From NCBI RefSeq assembly GCF_001311825.1, contig NZ_BBCB01000001.1, forward strand, positions 62,001 through 126,000: a stretch of DNA of 64,000 nt, given 5' to 3'. Made by a program: the position numbers and the translations under genes. The notes under the pieces were generated by a model. It did no database searches and was not told the origin of the DNA. It was given only the letters and a program-made list of their open reading frames with translations. Numbering within the stretch: position 1 is the first letter of the stretch; the number at the start of each line of letters is the position of its first letter. Positions 17,844 through 27,828 of the stretch are shown piece by piece. Source of the stretch: Salidesulfovibrio brasiliensis JCM 12178 (GTDB lineage Bacteria; Desulfobacterota; Desulfovibrionia; Desulfovibrionales; Desulfovibrionaceae).

Positions 17844-18004
17844 ACTGCGTATTCGGTCGCCGACTGCTTACGCGCCCGTTCGCCACAGGAAACACATTCC
17901 CATGATGCTCTAACGACGTATACATTCCGTAGCGGATTGATATACCGGTGGTACGTATAGGCTTCGCACCTTTTGCAATACTTGATTTGCACGAGACTCC
18001 CCAT
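17840..18004 (-). CDS. Tiny zinc-ribbon protein, 54 aa
   Basis: 54 aa (MGSLVQIKYCKRCEAYTYH ... ending SATEYAV). Two cysteine knuckles, CKRC (residues 10-13) and CVSC near residues 38-41, are spaced like a zinc ribbon. A Shine-Dalgarno GGAGGG precedes the ATG by 6 nt. The ORF ends exactly at the end of the AlaX-like gene: both stop codons sit in one CTAG. Basic and aromatic residues between the knuckles suggest nucleic-acid or protein binding, but the function is unknown. Support comes from the zinc pattern plus the ribosome site. Confidence 0.6.
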   Translation of the reverse strand: MGSLVQIKYCKRCEAYTYHRYINPLRNVYVVRASWECVSCGERARKQSATEYAV

Positions 18005-18196
18005 TGTCTGACCCTCCGGGGCAGAGAGTCTTAAACATTTGTTTCAAGAGTGAGGCGATGATATGATTCTTAGAAGACAAATCTTGTGATACCGGAAAGA
18101 TGTGGAAGCCATTCTAAACGGTTGGCGCTTTGTATTGGCATGCTGAGTATTTTGGTTTAGGTCTAGGGCGAGCACTAATCATTGGGAAGGTGTTGT

Positions 18197-18985
18197 ATGT
18201 CAGGCGGGTGGTTTACAAGAGCGGAGAATCTCGCACATCCATGCGGGGTGTGGATTCTCTTTGCCTTGTTTTTATCGTTGGTGCCGCTCCCTGTGCATGC
18301 CGCCGATGATGAGATCATTTTTTCCCTTTTTTCCCGGGGATGGCCTCCTTTTGAAATGGTCGTTGACGGTGAGCCTCAAGGGGCAGCTCCAAAGTTTCTA
18401 GCCGCTGTTCTGCCTAAAGGGGTGCGCATGAAAGTGCTTCCCTATCCCGCCGCAAGACTCTATCTCTATCCGCCCAAGGGGCCGGTCCACGTTCGTCTCG
18501 AAGCCAAAGAGTGGATGTCCCCAAAGCACGACCTGCTTTGGTCGGTGCCGGTAATGAAATCCCTCAACGTGCTTTACTCACCGGCGCAAAGGCCTTTGGA
18601 GTTTACCGGGATTGACTGTCTTGAAGGCAAGGTCATCGGCTGCATCAAGAACTACTTCTATCCCGCAGTGCAACCGCTATTCGACGAAGGCAGGGCCACT
18701 CGTTACAATGTTAACGGCATGCAACCGCTTATGCGGATGCTCAAGGCAGGGCGCATTGATGCCGCCGTTCTGGACCAGAGCACGGCGCGCTGGTACATCG
18801 CAAGCCAGGCAGAGCTAACGCCTGACAACTTCCATGTGGCTTCCAACCCGGTGGATTCCGTGGATTTGCGCTTCGTGTTCAATAACATCCCTCAGTGGGA
18901 AGCCCGTTTGCCGGAGCTGAACGCCAATATTGAGCGCGCCCGAGAGCAGGGCGTATTTCAGCGTATTTTGAGTCAATTCGAATAA
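18197..18985 (+). CDS. Periplasmic solute-binding protein, family 3-like
   Basis: About 262 aa from the ATG after GGAAGG. A signal peptide (WILFALFLSLVPLPVHA, cleavage before ADDE) precedes a domain with the extracellular solute-binding family 3 fold pattern (SRGWPPFEMVVDG near the mature N-terminus; LKAGRIDAAVLDQS in the second lobe). No permease or ATPase gene is near, so it may be an orphan sensor or uptake component. Ligand unknown. It is followed after 23 bp by another exported protein gene. Confidence 0.78.
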   Translation: MSGGWFTRAENLAHPCGVWILFALFLSLVPLPVHAADDEIIFSLFSRGWPPFEMVVDGEPQGAAPKFLAAVLPKGVRMKVLPYPAARLYLYPPKGPVHVRLEAKEWMSPKHDLLWSVPVMKSLNVLYSPAQRPLEFTGIDCLEGKVIGCIKNYFYPAVQPLFDEGRATRYNVNGMQPLMRMLKAGRIDAAVLDQSTARWYIASQAELTPDNFHVASNPVDSVDLRFVFNNIPQWEARLPELNANIERAREQGVFQRILSQFE

Positions 18986-19008
18986 CGCCACGTAGCAAGG
19001 GAGCTGGT

Positions 19009-19803
19009 GTGAAGATACGTTTTTCCCTTCTGTTTCTTTTTTTGATGGTTTCTGTTGCCCACGCACTTGATTTCGAGTCCGCAATCAATCCCGATGCCGG
19101 GTTCAGCCTCAAGGCGCTCAAGGCCGAGGCCGCAAAGGCGGTTCCGTCGGCTGCCACGCTGACCCGTGCGGAAGGCGGAGGTGCGGCCGCACTCGTTGTC
19201 TACACCAAGGGTGATTCGACCTATCGTTTCTCCCTTTCCGGCGAAGTTGAGCCGCAGGTGCCGGATGCACAGAGTTTTCAGTATCGCGGACATGATGCGT
19301 TGTTTTACCATCTCGGAAGCGATACTTCGGCCGCGCTCCTTGTTCAGCTTTCCCCCCAAGCCGGACTGACCGTTACCTGCACTCGCGCTTATGATGCGGC
19401 TGCCCTGAAGTTGAAGGATATGATGTCACTCGTCGACCCATCGATCTCGGGAAGCTCAAGCCTGCGTCCGCTGCCGGCTCCAATTAAAAAAGCGCACCAC
19501 GCCGTCACCACGCCCCATATTTCCGCTTCCGGGTCATCGTTCTCCCGCGTGTCGCCGTCCGGCGGGACCGTGTGCAGGTGCAGTCCGCCCGCCACCTCCC
19601 GGCACCGGCGCACCAGAAACTCCCCGTGCGCGGACGCGATCACCACGGAGCCATGCCCCGGAACCCTTGAGCGGTCCACCACCAGCGTATCCCCGTCAAA
19701 AATGGCGCATCCCTCCATGTCGTGCCCGGCTGCACGAAAAAAGAAGGTGGCGTCCCGGTTTGTCACCAGCCGCTTGAAAATGTCGAGCGGATCGTTCAGG
19801 TAG
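19009..19803 (+). CDS. Exported hypothetical protein, 3' end uncertain
   Basis: GTG start with AGGGAG upstream. A clear signal peptide (MKIRFSLLFLFLMVSVAHA) is followed by about 130 residues of ordinary composition (KALKAEAAKAVPSAATLT, YHLGSDTSAALLVQL). From roughly position 19480 the frame becomes Ser/Pro/Arg/Cys-rich (SPSGGTVCRCSPPATSRH) because it is then the antisense of umuD. The true protein probably ends near 19440-19490. An indel or a recent junction there would explain the overlap. No family recognised. Confidence 0.6.
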   Translation: MKIRFSLLFLFLMVSVAHALDFESAINPDAGFSLKALKAEAAKAVPSAATLTRAEGGGAAALVVYTKGDSTYRFSLSGEVEPQVPDAQSFQYRGHDALFYHLGSDTSAALLVQLSPQAGLTVTCTRAYDAAALKLKDMMSLVDPSISGSSSLRPLPAPIKKAHHAVTTPHISASGSSFSRVSPSGGTVCRCSPPATSRHRRTRNSPCADAITTEPCPGTLERSTTSVSPSKMAHPSMSCPAARKKKVASRFVTSRLKMSSGSFR

Positions 19804-19859
19804 TCGTCGGCAGGGGACACGAATCCCGTTTGCTGGTCGAGTGAAAACGATTGCGTCAT
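19389..19859 (-). CDS. umuD: UmuD-like protein lacking the Ser/Lys catalytic dyad
   Basis: About 156 aa from the ATG at 19859, which overlaps the umuC stop (ATGA). GFVSPADDYLNDPLD matches the UmuD region just after the self-cleavage site, and FDGDTLVVDRS and IWGVVT match its core. The catalytic Ser of GDSM is replaced (GHDM), and the catalytic Lys of EFTVKK is Arg (EFLVRR). Only 11 residues precede the conserved Gly, and the usual Cys before it is Thr. It therefore looks like a pre-shortened, non-cleaving UmuD'-type accessory for polymerase V. The last 25 or so residues (GRRLELPEIDGST onwards) are antisense of the exported-protein gene and may not be real. Confidence 0.78.
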   Translation of the reverse strand: MTQSFSLDQQTGFVSPADDYLNDPLDIFKRLVTNRDATFFFRAAGHDMEGCAIFDGDTLVVDRSRVPGHGSVVIASAHGEFLVRRCREVAGGLHLHTVPPDGDTRENDDPEAEIWGVVTAWCAFLIGAGSGRRLELPEIDGSTSDIISFNFRAAAS

Positions 19860-21159
19860 GAGGGCTCTCCGCAGCATGCTGCCGGAATCTGCCGCCAACA
19901 GGTGGTGTAATTCGGAGAGAGGTGGTCGCGCTTGGTGCGCCAGTGTGCGTCAGAGCATAGCCCTTGGGCAGCGAACCCGAGCGTGTCGCGTCCGAAGCGT
20001 TCGTTTACGGTATCCAGAACCGCCATGGCCCGCCGTTGCCTGCGTTCCTGCAGCTCCGTTCCCTCGCAAATGGATACGAGGCTACCTTGCACGCCTGATT
20101 CCGGCTCAAGTCCGTAAAACATGACTCCGGCTTTGGCGTACCGGAATCCGTCCAGAAAGATGGAGCGCAGCCCCTTGCATGCGAGGCCGATGAGCCGCGC
20201 GGTGTCGGCTGTCGGCGGATGCAGGGCGCAGGAGTATGTTTCTTGGCAGCGAGGGCTTCCGTCGAAATATGAGGTGCGGATGTAGACACTCATGCCCGAA
20301 GCCATGAGACCCCGTTTTCTGAGTTTGGCAACGGCGCGAGCGGTGAAATGGGCCACGGCCTCTTCAAGGTCGGCACGTTCCGTGATCTTTTTGGCAAAGG
20401 AGCGCGAGGAGCGGATCGACTTCCGACTGGACGGGAGCGGGCGGTCGGCGCAGGAGCGGCCCCGAAGCTCCAGCACGGTATGCATGCCCCGGATGCTCAG
20501 GATTTTCCGTATCCTGTTGGTGTCGGCGTCCCGGAGCTGCCGCACGGTCCGGATTCCCAAACCTCGGAGCTTCTCGGTTGATTTTCGGCCTATTCCCCAC
20601 ACATCATCCACGGTAGGGCATCCAGAATTCTGTCCTGCCAATCACCCGGTTCCGGAAACACGAACACGCCGCCTCCTTCCGGCGGATTGCGCTTGTGCCG
20701 AATCTTGGCGATCTTGTTGGCGAGCTTTGCCAGCGTCTTGGTTTTGGCAATGCCGACACAGGTAGGAATCCCCACCCAGTCCCGGATGCGCTGCCTGACC
20801 CGGTGTGCCGCCGCCTCCGCATCCACGGTCGGGGGGATGTGCAGGAAGGCCTCGTCGATGGAGTAGACCTCGGTACAGGGCAACACGCCCGCCGCCGTCC
20901 GCATGACCCGCGCGGAAATATCGCCATACAGTTCGTAATTGCTGGAAAAAACGCTCACCCCGTGTTTTTGTATCAGTGGCCGAACCTTGAAATACGGTCT
21001 GCCCATGGGAATACCCAGCGCCTTGGCCTCCTCGGAGCGGGCGATGACGCACCCGTCATTATTGCTGAGCACGACAACGGGCCGCCCGAGCAGGTCGGGT
21101 CGGAACAGCCTCTCGCACGAGGCATAAAAGTTGTTGCAGTCCATGAGTCCGAAGTGCAT
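19856..21159 (-). CDS. umuC: DNA polymerase V catalytic subunit UmuC, one-base frameshift as sequenced
   Basis: 1304 nt, one short of a whole frame. MHFGLMDCNNFYASCERLFRP, VLSNNDGCVIARS and YSIDEAFL (catalytic acidic residues) are in the first frame up to ILDALP. DDVWGIGRKSTEKL to the end continues in the next. One base added at CCGTGG (about 20610) gives a 434-aa Y-family polymerase, the usual UmuC length. It performs translesion synthesis together with the UmuD partner encoded directly downstream by ATGA overlap. The order umuC-umuD is the reverse of the common umuDC. Confidence 0.88.
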
Positions 21160-21186
21160 TTGTTTTGCTTCTGTTTACTTTTTGTC

Positions 21187-21215
21187 AACCTAAGAAAAAC
21201 ATGTGCCGGTGTCAA
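21187..21215 (-). promoter_or_regulatory. Putative promoter for umuC-umuD
   Basis: On the minus strand, a perfect -35 TTGACA (21215-21210) is followed after 17 nt by TAGGTT (21192-21187). A second TTGACA (21188-21183) overlaps it but has no usable -10. The region between 21166 and 21202 has a loose inverted arrangement TGTTT...AAACA that could be a LexA site. I could not match it to a known consensus. Confidence 0.33.
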
Positions 21216-21502
21216 TGCGGACAGGGCGGTTATTGTGCATTGAGCGCACGCATGGGGGCGTGAAGCGTAAACAGGGATAGCTCTCAAATTCGGATCATGA
21301 TAGCTTTGGGCAACCCGAATCTCCTTTGTGGCCAACGCCTTGGTCGCTCTTCCTGAGGACGGGCACGGGGGGCAGGGCTCTTGAGAAAGGCCCTTCAGGG
21401 TGACGGAATGCTGCACGCCATCGCAATGAGTCGGCAGCTGGCGAAATGATTGACTGACCATTCGATTCGGCTGGTCGCAAAACGCAAGGCAGAGCCAGAA
21501 TA
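21216..21502. other. Intergenic region between umuC and the potassium channel gene
   Basis: Divergent intergenic stretch of about 290 bp (343 bp between the genes). No convincing ORF, RNA fold or repeat was seen. The channel gene's ATG at 21503 lies after GCAGAGCCAGAATA, which has no strong Shine-Dalgarno. Confidence 0.4.
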
Positions 21503-23191
21503 ATGAAATTTCTTCCTTCTCAGTTGCTGTATTTCTTTCACGACCGTCGGGCGCAGCGCAATCTGCATTCGCTCATCAGGTTCATTCTGTTCCTGTGCCT
21601 TTTCATCGGGATGTACAGCGTCATATTTCATGTGCTCATGGAGATGGAAGGGCAGCATTATTCATGGATTACTGGCATCTACTGGACGCTTACAGTCATG
21701 TCCACGCTCGGCTTCGGGGATATTACCTTCACCTCGGACATAGGGAGAATCTTTTCCCTCTGCGTGCTCATGTCGGGCATTGTTTTTCTGCTGGTGATGC
21801 TGCCGTTCACCTTCATCCAGTTTTTCTACGCGCCGTTCCTTGAAGCTCAGAGCAAATCAAGGGCGGCGCGCGAACTGCCCGAGGATACTTCGGGACATCT
21901 CATCATCATCGGTTCCGACAGGGTGGCCCTCAGTCTGGCCTCGCGCGTCCGGCAATTCAACTATCAGTACTGCATTCTGGTCAATGAGGTGAACCACGCG
22001 CTGGATTTGGTCGATCAAGGGTACAAAGCCGTGGTGGGCGACTCCGACAACCCGGAGACCTATTCGCTCCTGCGGGCCGATCAGGCGGCCATGGTGGTGC
22101 TTTTGAGCGACGACATGAAGAACACCAACGCGGCCTATACCATCCGCGAGGTTGCTCCGCACGTGCAGGTGGTGGCCAACGCCGATTCCGAGGAATCGGT
22201 TGATATCCTACAACTGGCGGGGTCGAGCCATGTCTTCCAGTTCATGTACATGCTCGGGGAGATGCTCGCCCGGCGCACCCTCGGCACCGGCACGCGCAGC
22301 AACATCATAGGCAGCATCAAGCAACTCAACATTGCCGAGGCGCCCGCCGTGGACACGCCGCTTGTGGGCCGGACGGTCAAGGACAGCGGCCTGCGCGACG
22401 CCACTGGCATGAACATCGTCGGCCTCTGGGAGCACGGCCGTCTGGTGCCAGCCCGTCCCGAGACCGTCATCAGCGCAAAAACAATAATGATTCTGGCAGG
22501 AACCGAAGAGCAACTGGATGCCTACGACGACTTTGTTGGCGAAGCGCCGCCCATGGAGGCCCCGGTCCTGATCCTCGGCGGCGGCCGGGTGGGGCAGTCA
22601 GCCGCAAACGTGCTTGAACAGCGGAACATCGACTACAAGATCGTGGAGAAGAATCCCAAACTCATTCACGACGACATCCATTACGTTCATGGCAGCGCCT
22701 CGGACCTTGAGACATTGAAAGCAGCGGGCATCGACAGCGCGCCGTCGGTTTTCGTCACCACGCACAACGACGACCTGAACATCTACCTGACGATCTATTG
22801 CAGGCGGCTCAGGCCGGACATCCAGATTATCAGCCGTGCGACATTCGACAGAAATATCAACGTGCTGCACAAGGCCGGGGCCGATCTTGTCATGTCTTAC
22901 GCCACCATGACGGCCAACACGATCATCAACCTGCTCAGTCCGGGCAAGGTGATGACCCTGACCGAGGGCCTGAACATTTTCCGTGTGGAGGTCGGCCCCT
23001 CACTTGCTGGCAAGACGCTCATGGATAGCAGCATCCGCGACGACACCGGTTGCAGCATCATTGCGGTCTCCCGTGACGATGAAATGGAAATCAACCCGGA
23101 CCCGACCACCCCGCTGGGCAAGGGCTCCTCACTCCTCGTCATCGGCGCGGTCGAGGACGAACGACGCTTTTTGGATAAGTATCAGGCTTGA
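21503..23191 (+). CDS. Two-TM potassium channel with two RCK (TrkA-N/TrkA-C) modules
   Basis: 562 aa. TM1 at about residues 26-46, a pore loop with selectivity filter TLGFGD (about 71-76) and TM2 at about 85-108. These are followed by a first RCK domain (LIIIGSDRVALSLASRV at about 133; TrkA-C to about 340) and a second (APVLILGGGRVGQSAANVLE at about 352, with TrkA-C to the end). One pore plus two RCKs on one chain is the GsuK/MthK-type ligand-gated layout. It should conduct K+ across the inner membrane and be gated by nucleotides or ions bound to the RCK ring. The first RCK lacks the classic GxGxxG (IGSDRVA), so only the second may bind NAD-type ligands. Confidence 0.93.
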   Translation: MKFLPSQLLYFFHDRRAQRNLHSLIRFILFLCLFIGMYSVIFHVLMEMEGQHYSWITGIYWTLTVMSTLGFGDITFTSDIGRIFSLCVLMSGIVFLLVMLPFTFIQFFYAPFLEAQSKSRAARELPEDTSGHLIIIGSDRVALSLASRVRQFNYQYCILVNEVNHALDLVDQGYKAVVGDSDNPETYSLLRADQAAMVVLLSDDMKNTNAAYTIREVAPHVQVVANADSEESVDILQLAGSSHVFQFMYMLGEMLARRTLGTGTRSNIIGSIKQLNIAEAPAVDTPLVGRTVKDSGLRDATGMNIVGLWEHGRLVPARPETVISAKTIMILAGTEEQLDAYDDFVGEAPPMEAPVLILGGGRVGQSAANVLEQRNIDYKIVEKNPKLIHDDIHYVHGSASDLETLKAAGIDSAPSVFVTTHNDDLNIYLTIYCRRLRPDIQIISRATFDRNINVLHKAGADLVMSYATMTANTIINLLSPGKVMTLTEGLNIFRVEVGPSLAGKTLMDSSIRDDTGCSIIAVSRDDEMEINPDPTTPLGKGSSLLVIGAVEDERRFLDKYQA

Positions 23192-23233
23192 TTCTGGGGA
23201 AGGTGGAAATCGAAAACCAAAAGGCCTCAAGTC

Positions 23234-23356
23234 CTATCTTTTATCGTTCATCATTCCCAAGGGGGGGCATGACATAACCTTCTCACCCCCCTTTTCATTC
23301 GTGCTCCCGCAATAAGGGCACACGCCGCGTGGCATATTCTTGGCTGCCCGGTTCAT
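23234..23356 (-). CDS. Possible 40-aa zinc-knuckle peptide
   Basis: The short ORF encodes VCPYCGSTNEKGGEKVMSCP with a CxxC knuckle and a third Cys. There is no good Shine-Dalgarno, and the 3' half runs through a G7 homopolymer, where a length error would change the end. It may be a downstream partner of alsD or a chance ORF. Confidence 0.22.
   Translation of the reverse strand: MNRAAKNMPRGVCPYCGSTNEKGGEKVMSCPPLGMMNDKR
23259..23293 (+). terminator. Terminator-like hairpin after the potassium channel gene
   Basis: An AAGGGGGG arm (23259-23266) pairs with CCCCCCTT (23286-23293), with a loop of about 19 nt, and more T follows. It lies 68 bp past the channel stop. The large loop makes it weaker than the others here. 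Confidence 0.5.
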
Positions 23357-23472
23357 CCCTATGGCAAGCTGGAATGGAGATACGAGGTACATTTCAAAAA
23401 CAGACAGTAGAGATGTTCGCGATTCGTCCTCACTCCATGGAGCCCTCGGAAAAGGTCCATGGGAAACTCCAC

Positions 23473-24210
23473 CTATTGTGCGAATGCATCAGTAGGCAGC
23501 ACGAGATACATCCGGGAAATCGTATCCAGCTCAACTGTTATGGTTTTGGTGTGGAGTTCGAGCAGATGGCCGCCGCCATCTTTGTCCTTGCTCAGGAAGT
23601 GTAAATGAAATCCGGGTACGGCGACGGACTTGGTCACTTCGGGGCAATAGAATCCCATAATGCTTCCTTCGGTGTGATCGTAGACGAACTCCGGCTGGGT
23701 TTTGACCACTTCGGACAAGGGCGGGTAAGGCTTTTGCTGCTTGGGAATGCTGCGGGTCTTGATGTGCTCGAAAAAGCCTGTGGCCTTGATAGCGTAAAAA
23801 AGATTCTTGCGGGGAATTTCTTGTTGAAGACGCTGGAGGAAATCCTCCCGGCTGGTTACGTCGGTCAGCGTCAGATGCTGGTCGGCCTTGAAAAAACTTG
23901 TCATGGCAAAGGGTGTTGTGGTCTGCGGGGGCACGACATGTACGCTGCCGTCTCCCCGAATCTGGTAGACGGTATCACCGGAAATCACCATTTCGCCATC
24001 GAACCCGTCAAAAGTACCGATGCCCATATCTCCGTGTTCTAACAATTCGGCACAGGTGGTGTTGCCGTCGTATACGCCTGCAAGTAGTGCATTGCCGTTG
24101 CCGGTTTGAAACAGTACCGATTCGTCCGCATGGACAGACGGACAGCTGGAGAATACCAGCAGCAGACAGACAAGGGCGGACCGGAGTGCGGCTGTCCAGC
24201 GATGCGTCAT
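23473..24210 (-). CDS. budA: Exported alpha-acetolactate decarboxylase
   Basis: 245 aa from the ATG after GGAGGCTATC. A signal peptide (RSALVCLLLVFSSCPSVHA) is followed by the AlsD/BudA domain: LLEHGDMGIGTFDGFDGEM, FYAIKATGFFEHIKTRS, TEGSIMGFYCPE and the zinc-binding FHLHFLSKDKDGGGH with three His ligands. It converts 2-acetolactate to acetoin. AlsD is usually cytoplasmic and encoded with acetolactate synthase. Here the enzyme is predicted periplasmic and alone, so it would act on excreted acetolactate. Confidence 0.93.
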   Translation of the reverse strand: MTHRWTAALRSALVCLLLVFSSCPSVHADESVLFQTGNGNALLAGVYDGNTTCAELLEHGDMGIGTFDGFDGEMVISGDTVYQIRGDGSVHVVPPQTTTPFAMTSFFKADQHLTLTDVTSREDFLQRLQQEIPRKNLFYAIKATGFFEHIKTRSIPKQQKPYPPLSEVVKTQPEFVYDHTEGSIMGFYCPEVTKSVAVPGFHLHFLSKDKDGGGHLLELHTKTITVELDTISRMYLVLPTDAFAQ

Positions 24211-24272
24211 GATAGCCTCCAGCGAGAAATGCGTATGGTTGTCTATTGCGTTTAGGCATAGCAAAAATGAAA

Positions 24273-24300
24273 AAGGCAGGCTACCGGAGCAGCCCGCCTT
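24273..24300 (-). terminator. Terminator/attenuator-like hairpin in the alsD leader
   Basis: On minus, stem AAGGCGGGCT/AGCCTGCCTT (one G-T pair), 8-nt loop, then TTTCATTTTTG. It sits 63 nt upstream of the alsD ATG on the same strand. It either ends read-through from upstream or attenuates alsD. Confidence 0.7.
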
Positions 24301-24354
24301 TTGGTTGTAAGCCAATCATGTACCAATTATCAGAAACTCTCGTTCAATCCCTGC

Positions 24355-24370
24355 TTGCAATCGATTGCAA
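24355..24370. promoter_or_regulatory. Perfect 16-bp palindrome, possible LacI-type operator
   Basis: TTGCAATCGATTGCAA is its own reverse complement with a central CG, the form of LacI/GalR-family operators. It lies 145 bp upstream of the exported acetolactate decarboxylase gene in a stretch of about 320 bp (24211-24533) with no convincing protein gene. No regulator gene is adjacent. Confidence 0.4.
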
Positions 24371-24490
24371 AGGCTTGTTTGCCTTATCATCATTGGTTAT
24401 TCTTCCAGTCTAACGATCGTAAACAGGGACGGCCCGGGGCTGACTGCCTTGGTTCACCCTTTCTTTTCGCTCTGAAGGTGGAAAATAAAT

Positions 24491-24523
24491 AAAGAGATTC
24501 AAGCTAAGCGCTTAAATCTCTTT
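24491..24523 (-). terminator. Rho-independent terminator after tRNA-Ser
   Basis: On minus, a 14-bp stem (one G-T pair) with a 5-nt loop, starting 11 nt after the tRNA 3' end and followed by ATTTATTTTCC. Confidence 0.85.
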
Positions 24524-24533
24524 AATTATTACA

Positions 24534-24627
24534 TGGCGGAGAGGGTGGGATTCGAACCCACGTACGGGGGGTACCCGTAACTCGATTTCGAGTCGAGCGC
24601 GTTACGGCCGGACTTCGCTACCTCTCC
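24534..24627 (-). tRNA. tRNA-Ser (anticodon CGA)
   Basis: 94 nt, class II. The acceptor stem GGAGAGG/CCTCTCC, anticodon stem CTCGA/TCGAG with loop CTCGAAA (anticodon CGA, reading UCG), a long variable arm (TACGGGTACCCCCCGTA) and the T-loop GTTCGAATC are all visible. The 3' CCA is encoded (24534-24536). Confidence 0.96.
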
Positions 24628-24710
24628 GCATTTTGGTGCGGCATGTGGCTAATGCCGATTGGGATGCCGTTTATAAACACAGATGGCTCGGGATGCAAGC
24701 GTGAATTTCA

Positions 24711-25196
24711 TCAACGTTTGCGGCGGCTCAGGAAAAACCGTTGCAAAACCGACGCACATTCGTCCTGCATCACGCCGCCGACGTGCCAGAGCCGGTGGTT
24801 TGAAAACGGCAGGCTGTGCCCCTCAAGGTTCGAGACCAGTGCGCCGCGCTTGGGGTCCGCAGCGCCGAAGACAACGCCGGAAACGCGGGCGTGCAGGATC
24901 GCGCCGAGGCACATGATGCACGGCTCCAGAGTGACCGCGAGGATGGTGCCCGGAAGCCGGTAGTTGGAGAGCGTCTCACCGGCTTTACGCAGGCAGAGAA
25001 CCTCGGCGTGTCCGGTGGGGTCGTGCAGCGTGATGGGCGCGTTGTGGGCCGAGGCGATCAGCTCGCCGTCCGCAGTGAAAAGCGCCGCGCCGATGGGAGC
25101 TTCTTCCACATCGGCAGCGGCGAATGCTTCGCGCAGTGCGATTTCCATCATGGACCGCCAGTCCGGCCCGACAGGGGGGACAGGCGCGGGGCGCAC
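24711..25196 (-). CDS. tadA: tRNA-specific adenosine deaminase
   Basis: 161 aa from a GTG two bases after the purQ stop, with GGGAGA as ribosome site. The deaminase zinc site HAE (in DPTGHAEVLCLR) and PCIMC (in LEPCIMCLGAI) is intact. DWRSMMEIALREAF aligns with the TadA N-terminal helix, which supports this start over the ATG at 25151. It converts A34 to inosine in tRNA-Arg(ACG). The close spacing shows cotranscription with purQ. Confidence 0.92.
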   Translation of the reverse strand: MRPAPVPPVGPDWRSMMEIALREAFAAADVEEAPIGAALFTADGELIASAHNAPITLHDPTGHAEVLCLRKAGETLSNYRLPGTILAVTLEPCIMCLGAILHARVSGVVFGAADPKRGALVSNLEGHSLPFSNHRLWHVGGVMQDECASVLQRFFLSRRKR

Positions 25197-25198
25197 GG

Positions 25199-27821
<2,623 letters not shown>

Positions 27822-27828
27822 GGATACC

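Noticed and set aside
18120-18145. TGGCGC...TTGG resembling a -24/-12 promoter before the solute-binding protein gene
   Set aside because: The TTGG falls one base out of place and lacks the GC of the -12 element.
21166-21202. LexA-like box before umuC
   Set aside because: The TGTTT...AAACA arms match only partly, and I could not tie it to a known deltaproteobacterial LexA consensus. It is kept only as a note on the promoter.
23329-23604. Plus-strand open frame of 91 codons
   Set aside because: Its second half is antisense to alsD, it has no ribosome site, and it has no recognisable domain.
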